Below are positions 1 to 9,960 of a stretch of DNA of 64,000 bases, piece by piece. The notes under the pieces are model-generated. The model was not told the DNA's origin. It saw only the letters and a program-made list of their open reading frames with translations, and did not search any database. The first letter of the stretch is position 1, and each line of letters begins with the position of its first letter. The stretch comes from Scleromitrula shiraiana (taxonomy: Eukaryota > Ascomycota > Leotiomycetes > Helotiales > Sclerotiniaceae), in assembly GCA_028455995.1 (NCBI GenBank), contig JABELC010000009.1, positions 1,612,001 to 1,676,000 of the forward strand. The letters are read 5' to 3'. Both the position numbers and the translations under genes were made by a program.

Positions 1-2229
1 GTCCTTGAGTCGGCGAAGAGTAACACTGTCAACTAATAATCGAAGTTTTGGAATAATCTCAGGATCGCACACTTTGAAGGGCGAGAGAATATGCTGTGAA
101 AATCCACTTCCATCAAATGGCTTAAGTCGAAGAAACGTCAATAATGCACCCAAATCCTCAAGTCTGTTTTGAACTGGGGTACCAGTACATGCCCAACGTC
201 GCTGTGCTGACAATCTACAGATGGCTTTGAATTGTAAAGTAGATTGCTCTCGTATCATATGGGCCTCATCGAGTACTATCCTAAACCAATTTATCTCTTC
301 GAGGGGGTATAGTCCCTGTTTCTGTTTATTCCGAAGATTAAACTCACTTGCGACCGATCCATATGTCGTGATTATTATATCATACTCAGATAACTTTTTG
401 ACGTCCTTGATACGACTAGTCCCATGATAGATATACCATTTCAAAGATCCAGGTCTGACATGTTGCTTGAGCTGCTCTTCCCAGTTTGCGACAACACTGA
501 GAGGAGCAACTAGTAAAGTGGTCTTGCAATTCAATGTTAGTGTTGTAGGCTCAATCCAAGCCTTGTGTTTTCCTGATTTGCTGACGGGCTGGTCTCTCTC
601 TCTCTCCTCTGGATATGATGGTTTGAGTTTTGCCCATTCGCTCGCATCGTCGAGGGTGGTAACAATCAAAGACAGAATACTCAGAGTTTTTCCAAGTCCC
701 ATCATGTCAGCTAGTATGCCACCAAAGACTTGTGATGGACTTCTACGTTCCTGGTCTCCTGTAATGACATTGTAGTATGACCTTTGTCCATTGGCTCCTA
801 TACTAAGTGTCCAAAGAGAGTTGTTACATTTGCCGTTTTTCCCGTACTCTCTTTCGTTTTCTCTATTCATCATAAAATAAAGACCTTGCTTCTGGTGCTT
901 GAGGAGTTCAGTAGTGATGAGGGGACTTGGCTCTGCTTCTGGTAGATTCTCTGTTTTTTGTAGTGAATCGAAAACACCCATAACATCATTCCGAATCTCT
1001 TCAGTCGTTCGAACTGGGGCTTGAGAGCGCGATGCGTAGTATGGTCGCGATGCGGTTTGAAGAGCTCTCGGGGGCTCTAATGCATGGGGGTTATATAGTT
1101 CGACTCCAGCTTCGACAAAAATCGGCGTTCGTAGCCACAATTGCTTTTGCGAGAGGTGTCGGCCAACCAAAATAGCAGATTTCTTTGGCCCGTAGAGGTT
1201 TAAGTCTAAGTTATATCGAAGGGAAACCTGAGTACCTGGGGGTTTATCGCCAGCTTTCATTGGTCTTGATAAAATACGTGCAATTGTTCTGATACCATGC
1301 GGAGAATCAAGAACAGGTGCCAGCCCAATCGCAGTGTTGATATCTACACACCCTATAATCTCTCGCGTACTGTCAACAACATGGATGATATTGTGTTTCT
1401 CACCACACCTTCTCCGAAGGACAATTTTTACCTGTGGCCATTGTCCCGCCGAAAGGTGTTGACCGGCCCTCGGAGTTGGCACTTTAAAGGCACTAATTTC
1501 AGCACCTTCAATGCGCCCATAACAAACCTCCTTGCTCTGCTCATCACCTACAACCACCACGTCTTCATCGTCGTCGATAGACAAATCGAGTACCTGCTGT
1601 GCTGTGGTTTCCTTCTGCCCATCTGTCTGTTTGTCCCTCACATATTGACCAAAAGCACCACCACTTGAACCACCATTAAACTGGCCTCTGCTACCCTCTC
1701 CTGTCAAATCTTCACATTTTCGACGTTTTGGGGGCACAGAATCGCGATCTGTGACATTATGCATACGATGCACAAAGCTCCCCACTCCCGGCATCTGTCC
1801 GCTTCCATCTGCACATTGTGCGTAGCTATGCTTCTTTTCGTTCCTTTGACTGTTTGCTTTCGAATTAGATACCGATGCTGGTGATCCACTAGGACTGTCA
1901 AATAAGAATATTGGTTGTGAGGGTGGTGTGGGTTTTATAGCAGGCTTTGGTTGTGAAAAACTGCGTGGATCTGAGATATTTTGAGAGCTCCGAGGATTTA
2001 GTAATGCGGCAGGATTGTAGGTCCGAGATGCCTTGTGGTTCGAGTTCACTGATTTCGAAGATTCGTAGCCTTGTGTAACATAGTCGTAAGTATCAATTCT
2101 ATCATCTTCGTCTGGGTATTTTGGCTGTAGATCTGAACTTCCAGATTGTCTCTCATGGTGCGCATATAAGGCATCCCCATTAGCAAATATAGGGAAATTA
2201 CCATTTGAGTCGTCGCCCCAGGGGTCCAT
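1..2229 (-). CDS. SNF2-family DNA-dependent ATPase, Rad5/HLTF (SMARCA3)-like, C-terminus outside window
   Basis: The minus strand is open without a stop from the ATG at 2229 to the window edge, exactly 743 codons, with no intron needed. The N-terminal third is low-complexity and carries a basic nuclear-localisation-like motif PPKRRK (residues 166-171) and an acidic/hydrophobic stretch VLDLSIDDDEDVVVVGDE (213-230) that resembles a SUMO-interacting motif. The ATPase core follows: motif I ADMMGLGKT (507-515, Walker lysine K514), motif II DEAH (654-657), then CTGTPVQNRLEDL (motif III) and a TLRRLKD end typical of this family. Rad5/HLTF/Rad16-type proteins remodel chromatin or act in post-replication repair in the nucleus. 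The C-terminal helicase lobe, and any RING finger, lies beyond base 1. An in-frame TAG upstream with no ATG in between supports the start. The family call is firm; the exact orthologue is not. Confidence 0.9.
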   Translation of the reverse strand, partial: MDPWGDDSNGNFPIFANGDALYAHHERQSGSSDLQPKYPDEDDRIDTYDYVTQGYESSKSVNSNHKASRTYNPAALLNPRSSQNISDPRSFSQPKPAIKPTPPSQPIFLFDSPSGSPASVSNSKANSQRNEKKHSYAQCADGSGQMPGVGSFVHRMHNVTDRDSVPPKRRKCEDLTGEGSRGQFNGGSSGGAFGQYVRDKQTDGQKETTAQQVLDLSIDDDEDVVVVGDEQSKEVCYGRIEGAEISAFKVPTPRAGQHLSAGQWPQVKIVLRRRCGEKHNIIHVVDSTREIIGCVDINTAIGLAPVLDSPHGIRTIARILSRPMKAGDKPPGTQVSLRYNLDLNLYGPKKSAILVGRHLSQKQLWLRTPIFVEAGVELYNPHALEPPRALQTASRPYYASRSQAPVRTTEEIRNDVMGVFDSLQKTENLPEAEPSPLITTELLKHQKQGLYFMMNRENEREYGKNGKCNNSLWTLSIGANGQRSYYNVITGDQERRSPSQVFGGILADMMGLGKTLSILSLIVTTLDDASEWAKLKPSYPEERERDQPVSKSGKHKAWIEPTTLTLNCKTTLLVAPLSVVANWEEQLKQHVRPGSLKWYIYHGTSRIKDVKKLSEYDIIITTYGSVASEFNLRNKQKQGLYPLEEINWFRIVLDEAHMIREQSTLQFKAICRLSAQRRWACTGTPVQNRLEDLGALLTFLRLKPFDGSGFSQHILSPFKVCDPEIIPKLRLLVDSVTLRRLKD

Positions 2230-2690
2230 CACTTCTTGATTTCTTCGGTCTCTTTTCTCTTCCTCCCAGGAAACCGTGAGACGTTCGCACGTCACGGTCG
2301 CATGCAGATGTCGTGTCTATCGGGGTTGCGTGTAGTTTCTACTTCTTCAAATGCTCGGGTGGTCATCAAAGTGGCGAGCCTTTTAATGAATCGTATTGAC
2401 TATCTAATACTAAAGAAATGTAAACATAATTCTAGTCAGGTCGAATTAATTTTTCGGAATTGAATTTAAGGCGGCAAATGGCAATTGTGTGAAAAAGATG
2501 ATGATGTAAGAAAAAGAAAAGTAGTTGGAGCTGGGAGGGAGTAGAGGCGTAGTAGTCGTAGATTCGAATTCGAATGGATTCATCGAGAAACCAAAAAATA
2601 TCTATATAAATTCAATTGAATGGTGAGGAGAAAAAGATGGGTTTGAGATATGGATTATCTGCTTAGTGAGGGTTTTGAGGATTCTTCTAG

Positions 2691-2712
2691 TATTTATTTA
2701 TTTATTTATTTG
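2691..2712. repeat. TATT tetranucleotide microsatellite
   Basis: About five copies of TATT in a row, in the upstream region of the SNF2-like gene. Confidence 0.9.
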
Positions 2713-2734
2713 TCGACTTTGTTACTATACATTG

Positions 2735-2792
2735 AATATATATATATATATGTATATATATATATGTATATATATATATGTATATATATATA
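2735..2792. repeat. TA-rich tandem repeat with period 14
   Basis: Alternating TA tracts are interrupted every 14 bases by TGTA, giving about four copies. It is a simple repeat that may be a melting-prone segment of the upstream region. Confidence 0.85.
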
Positions 2793-3139
2793 ATCTTTAT
2801 AATATCTTATACGGTATTATTTCTTACCTAGTAGATACATAGTATTTCCTACAAAAGAAAGATTGGAAAGAATCGGAACAGAGGAGCTAATCTCAAGCCC
2901 AAATCCGAGCCCGAAATATCTTGTCCCCTGTCCAACTAGATTATATGTACGATATCCTAAGCAAAGTATCAAAACCACAGATGAAAACATGTTACTTACA
3001 AATTATCTCCGTCTCTATTCTATTCCAATTACTAATCTGGAGAACGGAGTCAAGTAAAGTACCCGGAACATTGAAGTACATCTAGTTTAAGTATCGGATC
3101 TAAGCGTATCCAGAACGTATTAATAAGCTTGCCATTGTC

Positions 3140-3268
<129 letters not shown>

Positions 3269-3611
3269 TCACAGATTAATCCCAAAAAAAGAAACTTCCC
3301 GACTAATGACAAAGTGAACATCACCAACAATCGAATTCTACAGCCTCGCCTCGCAGCATATCATAAGTCCGAGTGTAAATATTCAATAATATCGTAAATC
3401 GTTTCATATAATAAAATAAACTAATGTCTTTCTTAGGAAATTAATAGTGTTTTTCTACCTTGCGTAGAAAATAAGATCCTCCAAAACCATCCTTCCTAAG
3501 AGATTTTGAGGTCTGGATGATTTAACGCCAACTTCGTATGTTGCGCCTCCATTAATGATAATATACATGTACATACTGATTCATTCCCTTCCGTATCATT
3601 CCGGAACCCAT

Positions 3612-5960
3612 CTAACACCAGGTGAAGACTGGGTTCTTACTCTTCACAGTCTCAAGTCTTTCCACAATAACTTTTCTCTGATGTCCTTCCATACCTTCTG
3701 CAGCTGCGTAACCTAGGTCCCCTTCCAAATCATCACCGTCATATAATGACTGCACCGCTCCACGACTTCTTGATCCAAATGAGAATCGTCTTGCTTCATG
3801 ACGATAGCTAGGCGGCGACCTTGCAGGTCCATCATAACTCATACGATTTCGGGAGTGTTGGAGGTGTGGTCGATCAGAAAATCTGACTCCGTTTTTAAAT
3901 GTATCATCACGGGAAAAGCTAGCATTGGTAGTAGGCCCTGGCGATTGAGGAAGCTCTAATTCTGATGCATCTTCGCTAATTCGTGGACTGGTTAAGTTGA
4001 ATCGATTTGGATTCGGCAAATCACCTGATGGGCTCGCGAGACCAAGAAGATCTGACTGCGGCGCAGGTGCGTTAGCAGCGCTAATATCCATCTCTTCATC
4101 GAGACTTTTTCTGGTATCATTCCGCCTACGCATCTCGGCGGAGGGAACTCTCATAGGAACGGCGACAGGTATGTCAACAAGATCATCCCAGACACATACT
4201 CGTGCCCTCCTAGTCAACTCCAAGGGGCCATGGTCTGCGGTTTTTAATGTCTCGACAACATTCCAAGCCTGACCTTTCATGACTGCTATTTGTCTCGCAA
4301 ACATACGCTCTTGAAAATCAGCATCCTGACTGAAGACTTTCCTCAATTCCAATTGAGTCTCACCCCACCACTGTTTAGAGGTAAGCAAGGGAAGAAAATG
4401 ATCTCGAGTTTTCTGAGAAAATGGCTGCCCAATTAATGACACAGGCAAGAACAACCATCCAAAGGGAAAACTTCGCCAAGCATCGGGGTGCTTCCAAGGC
4501 CACGACAAACTATTATCAATTGCGCCAATGGACATTGTTGGCGCTGATATTCTGGATGGTGTGGCCGATCTGCTCGTAGCCTCCATGGGCTCTTGAGATC
4601 GGTAAGGATACGCCGGTAAATGTGATAAATCAATGTTATCTGAAGTAGAAGCTACACGTGGTGACCGATCGGGGTCGGCGGCAGTGTTCATTTGTGGGGG
4701 GTCTGAAACAATAGAAACATCTTGATTTTCCCAATCGATCTTAATCATCCAGTTATCAAGACCTCTGTCTGTATTTCGCATTATGTAATCCAATATTACC
4801 AGTTTCTCTAATTCTTCTCGGAATGATTGCTGTAACGCATCTGTCCAGACGAAGCGCATGTTTTGATTATCATCACCAGACCCAGCGAGACTACTAGACC
4901 CTTCCTCGTCGTCACCTTCATCCGATTTAGATGATCCAGGTCTGCAAGTTTCGTTCCATGCTTTATTATTACTATTCTTCTTCTTCTTCTTCTTCTGAGA
5001 ATCAGTCGGTCTGAAGCTTCCATTGACATGATCCGGCCAAGGGTGCTCTCGGAGGAATATGTTCGCATCCTTGAATCCCTTGAGAAAAACCTGAAAACTC
5101 CCAACTTTTGGAGGAAAAGGACGCTTCCTTCTGTAAAAATTCCTGCGGTCCCAAAAATCGTAATGGAATGATTTAGAAGAAAGGTGAACAATGTCGGTGT
5201 ATGGCACAAGATTCGTTCGTAGTCGGCAATCGAGAGTGTATGCGGCAGCTTCAGAAACATAACTCAGATTCGGAATCAAACATGCTCTACCAAAGAAACA
5301 TGGGAACAAATTTCGATGTATCCATTTGTTCCATTTCGGGTTTCCTGCAGCATACGGCTCTTCGTCCTTTGGTTTGAATACACCCACTACTTTGCCATCA
5401 CTATTTCTCGCAAAATAGCTTCCAGAGCTTCCTTGAGATATCATCTTCGGATGTATACCTTGCTCAATTGCAACTCTAACACTTTCCACGATATCCTCAA
5501 ACTCGGGTTTCGTCATTCGTCCATGGTCAACCTCTGATGCTAGAGTTTCAGCAGTGGCAGGCCGTATACCGTCGGGGGCTTGAAAGACCGAGTGATGAAT
5601 TTCCAGCTTCTCTTCTTGTAATGTCTTCCCTTTGACTTTGTTAGTCTTGAATTTAGATGCTATTTCGTCGGCCCATCTCTCGAGCCTTGCATTTATTGCT
5701 CTGATATCAACTCCAGAAGCATTACTTCCCATACGCCTTCTCCTATGTCCGTTTCTGCGAGAGGTTATCGGGGAAGTAGATCCATCTGTATACATGCCTC
5801 CGTGTGGTCGGGGCTGTGAGATAGAGGCATATCGAGGAGCGGATGCTGGCTGTAAGGATGCATAGCTTCGAGTCAAATCGTCCTCCTCCTCCTCATCGCT
5901 AAATTCCTCCGCTTGAGCGATTCGAGCATAACCCGTAGTAGGAGGTCGAGTTTTCGGCAT
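3612..5960 (-). CDS. LSB6: Phosphatidylinositol 4-kinase type II (LSB6-like), 782 aa
   Basis: This enzyme phosphorylates the 4-position of phosphatidylinositol, making PI4P on endosomal, vacuolar or plasma membranes. It is one uninterrupted exon. Residues 1-85 are acidic then basic and low-complexity (EEEEDD, HRRRRMG). The kinase domain starts near 165: QGSSGSYF (176-183) is the nucleotide-loop region and VFKPKDEEPY (194-203) carries the presumed catalytic lysine K196. DYIMRNTDRGLDNW (391-404) is the catalytic loop with D398, and AIDNSLSWPWKHP (480-492) is the metal-binding segment with D482. A lysine-rich, acidic, low-complexity insert (about 318-366) splits the lobes, as fungal members often show. 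The palmitoylated Cys-rich motif of animal enzymes (CCPCC) is represented only by FPCFFGRAC (219-227). The C-terminal 180 residues are Ser/Pro-rich and probably disordered. The start has A at -3. The identification is firm. Confidence 0.95.
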   Translation of the reverse strand: MPKTRPPTTGYARIAQAEEFSDEEEEDDLTRSYASLQPASAPRYASISQPRPHGGMYTDGSTSPITSRRNGHRRRRMGSNASGVDIRAINARLERWADEIASKFKTNKVKGKTLQEEKLEIHHSVFQAPDGIRPATAETLASEVDHGRMTKPEFEDIVESVRVAIEQGIHPKMISQGSSGSYFARNSDGKVVGVFKPKDEEPYAAGNPKWNKWIHRNLFPCFFGRACLIPNLSYVSEAAAYTLDCRLRTNLVPYTDIVHLSSKSFHYDFWDRRNFYRRKRPFPPKVGSFQVFLKGFKDANIFLREHPWPDHVNGSFRPTDSQKKKKKKNSNNKAWNETCRPGSSKSDEGDDEEGSSSLAGSGDDNQNMRFVWTDALQQSFREELEKLVILDYIMRNTDRGLDNWMIKIDWENQDVSIVSDPPQMNTAADPDRSPRVASTSDNIDLSHLPAYPYRSQEPMEATSRSATPSRISAPTMSIGAIDNSLSWPWKHPDAWRSFPFGWLFLPVSLIGQPFSQKTRDHFLPLLTSKQWWGETQLELRKVFSQDADFQERMFARQIAVMKGQAWNVVETLKTADHGPLELTRRARVCVWDDLVDIPVAVPMRVPSAEMRRRNDTRKSLDEEMDISAANAPAPQSDLLGLASPSGDLPNPNRFNLTSPRISEDASELELPQSPGPTTNASFSRDDTFKNGVRFSDRPHLQHSRNRMSYDGPARSPPSYRHEARRFSFGSRSRGAVQSLYDGDDLEGDLGYAAAEGMEGHQRKVIVERLETVKSKNPVFTWC

Positions 5961-6352
5961 TTTATGTTTGTATTCGTATCCAATTCTCCATGAGGAAAAA
6001 TTGTTTTGACTTCTGTGGCATGTAGGATGATGTTACAAAGATTCCGGTTCAGACACGCCAGGTCGCGTCAATTAGAGTAAGCGGCCAATTAAAGAAGCTC
6101 TGACGCAAGGCGGACAAGGCTGTATAATTTATTTTCCTTGATAATATCAAATCATCTACAAACACGATAGAGGTATAAAATGTGAAAATATCTTTCGATA
6201 TAAGAAAAAGTGCAATTTTCATGTCTACATCGGTAATGCACATAGAACTCACCTGAGACAATATATCAGTAATAGGTGTTAAGAATTGGTATAGCCTTCA
6301 TTGATCAACTATCTTTTCGAGATAGCGGTACCACTTCCTTTCATTATCCTCG
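5961..6352. other. Short intergenic region upstream of the PI4-kinase gene
   Basis: These 392 bases separate the kinase start from the stop of the next minus-strand gene, so they should hold the kinase promoter and the 3' UTR of the AIM41-like gene. I see no other gene or clear motif. Confidence 0.6.
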
Positions 6353-6968
6353 TCATGATGATTCGGACAAGACTTGCTTCACAACCTTGGCTACTTCTCC
6401 TTTCTCCACATTCTTCTCTCCCAATACCTCCGGAGCAAACACTCGCTTCAAAACATCCCCCATATGAAGTTTCGAGCCCTCAGCCTTCATCCCATTCACC
6501 AATTCCTTAACAGTGCTTCTGATCTCCTCCTCTCCCATTGTCTCGACATCACCCGCATATTCCTCCATAATTTTCACTTGCAAATCTTCCTTCTCTGCCA
6601 AATCCTGCCTACCTTGCCCTCTAAACTCTTCACCTGCAGCTCGACTAGCATTGGCAGATTTGCGGAGGAGAGCTAACATTTGCATATCGGTATTTATTGG
6701 TGAGGATGTTTTGGATGCATTGAGTGTTTGGCTGAGTACAGAACGAAGGACGGACAATCGATTGGAATCCTTATTTTGCATGGCTATTTTCATGTCTTTT
6801 CTAATATTCGCATAACTTGTCAGCAAATTTCTATCTCACAAGAAGGGTAGAGCTTGCAACATTCAGTACTGACCTGATCTTCAAAAGTAGTGGTGGTGTA
6901 GTACTAGTAGAGGTCGCATAAGAACGACAGTAGAGCTTCGATGCTCTTATTACCGATCGTGAATTCAT
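6353..6968 (-). CDS. AIM41: Mitochondrial GatB/YqeY-domain protein, AIM41-like, two exons
   Basis: The coding sequence is complement(join(6353..6800,6874..6968)), 180 aa. The long ORF alone would start at 6826 with residues that do not fit the family. Splicing gives a better N-terminus: ATG at 6968, then MNSRSVIRASKLYCRSYATS, a basic, Ser-rich and acid-free mitochondrial presequence. This leads into TTPPLLLKIRKDMKIAMQ, the conserved start of the YqeY domain. The domain continues with DSNRLSVLRSVLSQ and the C-terminal GDVLKRVFAP...VAKVVKQVL. YqeY proteins resemble the tRNA-binding tail of GatB amidotransferase; yeast Aim41 is mitochondrial and its molecular role is poorly known. The length matches the family. 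The neighbouring genes give no functional link. Confidence 0.88.
6801..6873 (-). other. Spliceosomal intron of the AIM41-like gene, 73 nt
   Basis: On the minus strand the donor is AG|GTCAGT (6873) and the acceptor is ATATTAG| (ending at 6801). A branch-like TGCTGAC (6825-6819) lies with its A about 19 nt from the acceptor. Removing it joins AAG ATC AG to A AAA GAC and keeps the frame, giving KIRKD as expected for the family. Confidence 0.85.
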
Positions 6969-8060
6969 AGCTGATAATACAAGATAGGATCAATAAAGAA
7001 TCAAAGGGGAGGAGTTCAATATAGAAGAATTGTAATGAAGAATTTGACGTGGCTTCCTTGATAGTAAAATTTGATGAAGCCCTCACAATCTTTTTAAACA
7101 AAACATGTCTCGCCAATCTTTATCTCCCCGGTAATACTAATATAACATCTATATTTACACAAAGACTAAAGAAACATTGAAGTTCTACGCCTAGATCTAC
7201 TAAACAAAAAGTAAACATGTTGCTAGAGAATAATAAGAGATCTATATCCATATCATAATAAAGTAAAGTAATTAAGAAGAGTTCTCAATCTCTTCAAATG
7301 TTCGTCCCTTGACAACTGGTCCTCGTTCATCAATGACGACTTCCCCGCATTCTCATAGATCAGCCTTCTTTTCTCCCTTCACTTCCGTCTCTACTAGAGC
7401 TCCGATCAAACCAGTTGACTCCTTCTACCTCTACACAGTACATACCTAACATAGGTAGTACCTATCGATTCTTGTGTTTCTCTATGGAACATAACGAGCA
7501 AAGAAATAAACCAAAAACAATGTGAATGACTAGTCATTTCATCCATATAACGAAAGCTCGCTCAATTCCTAAGTTCAACTCATTTAATGAAAGATAACAT
7601 CTTATTCTCAAACTCTATAAAGTTCATATCATAAACTTTCATATCCCTTCACATTAGGTCTTCCAACGTCACAGAATCAGTGATATTGTTTCTTACAGAA
7701 ATACTCCTTGGCTTGACGAATTATTTACTGCATATGCATTTTGCAGTGTATTACAGAAAAATGCCAACCTTGGCTCGCTGGCACCAGTTACTATTCATTA
7801 TCTAGTTCTTAGTCCACATTATCTTGCAGTTCTATTCGAAGTCTTCATGTATATCTTTTCGTTAACGTAGATATGATATCTACTAACAGACGATGCTAGT
7901 TCTCCCTCCAACTTAAAATCATAACCACAAACTCCCGACCATCAAACATACTCCAATAATACCACTTTCCAATCTCTATATCGGCGGTCTAGGTTAGCTC
8001 CTAGCGACTCCAACGGTAGTCTCTCCGCTCGATTATACAGTCGCATCTCCAATATCGACA
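6969..8060. other. Intergenic region with one coding relic
   Basis: Apart from the relic at 7272-7424, this stretch shows no convincing coding region. The end next to 6969 is the presumed promoter of the AIM41-like gene, and the end next to 8060 is pyrimidine-rich upstream sequence of the Arg/Ser-rich ORF. Confidence 0.55.
7272..7424 (-). pseudogene. Fragment of a protein-coding gene with one in-frame stop
   Basis: The minus strand reads KESTGLIGALVETEVKGEKK, then ADL, a TGA stop, then ECGEVVIDERGPVVKGRTFE and EIENSS before a TAA. The codon pattern and charged composition look like genuine coding sequence over about 50 codons. No start or splice signal restores it: TAG lies directly upstream, and there is no GT near the internal stop. 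It resembles the C-terminal end of an unidentified protein. I do not recognise the family; the closing VVKGRTFEEIE is only loosely like the tail of sugar transporters. It could be a remnant or an unusual terminal exon. Confidence 0.4.
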
Positions 8061-8513
8061 ATGTCCCAAACATCTAATTCTATCATATTACACCTACCCA
8101 AACAAGACTCTTCTCCTCAGCGCGGTCGCAAACGACGTCGCTTTTCCGAAACCTCCCCACCACCTCCCACTACCAGCACTTCTACCAATTTCCGTGGTCG
8201 GGTTCGTCATCGATCATGCTCTCGCCCTTCTTCACCTCTAACACCACGACTATCCACAAATTCGTCAACCACTTCCCCACATACCCCTCAAGCCAAATAC
8301 CAAAAAAAGAATAATACCACTACCTCTTCGATTTTACAAATTCCTCACGAGCATACAGCAAAAGGGAAAAGAAGTCAAAGTCCCTCAAGATCTCGAAGCA
8401 AGGGGGAAAGAGAGGATAAAGAAATACCAAGACGAAGACAGAGAACCAGGAGTAGAAGTCGCGTGCACATGGGCGAAGACCGCAGTTCTAAGGAAAATAG
8501 GGTTAAGAGCTAG
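8061..8513 (+). CDS. Hypothetical Arg/Ser-rich protein, 150 aa
   Basis: A single open frame with ATG in a fair context (A at -3). The product is low-complexity. It has a basic nuclear-localisation-like run RGRKRRR (21-27), Pro/Ser/Thr-rich stretches (31-75), and two Arg-Ser repeat patches, SQSPSRSRSK (105-114) and RTRSRSR (129-135). The C-terminus is basic. RS-rich proteins often bind RNA or splicing factors, but there is no folded domain here and no family I recognise. Composition normal for the gene compartment and the mix of charged codons favour a real gene. Low complexity and the lack of an identifiable homologue argue for caution. It lies 416 bases upstream of the tRNA gene and is the last protein ORF before the AT-rich block. 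Confidence 0.45.
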   Translation: MSQTSNSIILHLPKQDSSPQRGRKRRRFSETSPPPPTTSTSTNFRGRVRHRSCSRPSSPLTPRLSTNSSTTSPHTPQAKYQKKNNTTTSSILQIPHEHTAKGKRSQSPSRSRSKGEREDKEIPRRRQRTRSRSRVHMGEDRSSKENRVKS

Positions 8514-8929
8514 ATTTGTGCTATGGTCTAGACAAGCACATTGCAGGCATACATGTGCTGAATTAAGGGGATATCAAATAGTTTGTTTGTTATTATTCGT
8601 GGGGTTCATGAGCTATCATGAAGAGCAAACATTGTGAACTTGCGCTGGGTTAGGCTTGGACTAAAGAAGTCAAATAAGAATGCTTATGATCTTGGGCGGA
8701 GTTATTTACGGAGTGAACAATAGCATAATCGAAACAGTATGTAATACAAAAACAAGCATCCCTACATTCACTTAACGACGTCCCCCACCAACACAACACA
8801 ACCTTCTGTAGCCACTCAAACACTAGCTCCTCCTTGGTGGACGCCCCACATGTGTACCTCACTCAAAGTCATAGATATATCTATCTAAATAACCTCACTT
8901 CATGCATCAAATAGTTGATCACAAGTTCC
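8514..8929. other. Intergenic region between the RS-rich ORF and the tRNA gene
   Basis: Composition is normal for the gene compartment. A 70-codon minus-strand ORF at 8650-8862 has no recognisable features and is probably chance. Nothing else stands out. Confidence 0.5.
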
Positions 8930-9027
8930 GCCCGGTTGGCACAATTGGTTAGCGCGTGGGCCTTTTACTATATCAATAAAACAAAAGTATTAGCCCAAGG
9001 TTATGAGTTCGAGCCTCATATCGGGCG
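8930..9027 (+). tRNA. tRNA-Lys (anticodon UUU) with a 24-nt intron
   Basis: The cloverleaf can be drawn completely. Acceptor GCCCGGT pairs with ATCGGGC (one G-U). The D-arm region GCAC...GCGC carries GGTTA in its loop. Anticodon stem TGGGC (8957-8961) pairs with GCCCA (8993-8997). The anticodon loop C-T-TTT-A has TTT at 8964-8966. The T-arm ATGAG-TTCGAGC-CTCAT follows, and the discriminator base is G. The intron lies after position 37 (8968-8991) and contains CAAAAG, which can pair with the anticodon CTTTT, as is usual in eukaryotic pre-tRNA. Internal A and B boxes correspond to the GGCACAATTGG and GGTTCGAGCC-type segments (here GAGTTCGAGCC). It reads lysine AAA codons. It is the last normally composed feature before the AT block. 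Confidence 0.95.
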
Positions 9028-9955
9028 ATCAATGATTTACTTTTGCATTTTCAAATATTGTTATTAGAATTTTGTATTTTTCTATATTTTGATATAATTA
9101 AATCAATATTAATTAAAAATAATATCTATATATCAAACAAATTTTTAAACTGTTGATAATTTGAATATATTATAAATTGATATTAAAGAAAACGAATTCC
9201 GAGTACTTTGAACTAAAACTGAAGAATTTTTATCAACCTGAATCAAAAGAATCAAATATAACGATTGGAATTTGTTTCTAGAAAACGAAGATTTTGGATA
9301 TATTTTTGGAATAATAATATATATCAATAAATCATAAATAAAAAAGAATTTATCATCTATTTATTAAATATATAAATTCTAATTAGTATTAATTTTTAAA
9401 GAAAGTATGAATTCCTTTATGAAATTTTTCTTTGTTTTTTTTCTGTAATTTTTATTTTTAAGAAATTATCAATTAGATTAACGAAATTAATCAAGTCTAA
9501 TATTAGTATTCAAAATTAAAAATACTTATTACATTAAAAATAAAAATAATTCTTATATTTTACTAATTTAATTATTAATATTATTATTTAAGAAATCTAT
9601 AAATATATATTTTTAAATGATCTTTTTCAAGTTTATTGAATTCTATTTGAATTAAAAGATCATTCAAAATATCAAAAATAACTTGAACTTATAAAATTAA
9701 TTCCAAAATAAAATAAAATAAAAATCATTTTATTTTAAAAATTTATGAAATAAGTATTTTATTGAATTGTTTAAAAGAATTCATGAATAAAAGTTAATTT
9801 AAAGATTTAATTAGCTTATAAAGACTATTAATTGAATTTAGTTTTTATAAATTAATAATTAATTCAAAAGATGAATTATTGAATATATTAAAAGAATTAT
9901 ATCTTTTAATAAGTTTAATAATGTAAATAAAATCATTTTTGATAGATTGAAAATT
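9028..9955. other. Start of the AT-rich, RIP-degraded block
   Basis: Composition switches within a few tens of bases of the tRNA to almost pure A/T. No gene, LTR or TIR could be recognised. A 60-codon ORF at 9145-9327 is not convincing. This may be flanking sequence into which element A inserted, or an older unrecognisable element. Confidence 0.6.
9041..9044 (+). terminator. RNA polymerase III terminator of the tRNA gene
   Basis: The first T4 run downstream of the tRNA, 14 nt after its 3' end, with a second run at about 9048-9051. It fits a Pol III stop. Confidence 0.7.
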
Positions 9956-9960
9956 AAAAT

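Noticed and set aside
221..1901. ORFs at 221-427, 467-775, 1297-1668 (+) and 1704-1901 (-)
   Set aside because: They lie in other frames over the continuous SNF2-like coding frame.
3997..5865. ORFs inside the PI4-kinase gene on either strand
   Set aside because: They overlap a full-length conserved protein and have no domains.
6904..7116. 70-codon minus-strand ORF
   Set aside because: It overlaps the true first exon of the AIM41-like gene in another frame and lacks conserved features.
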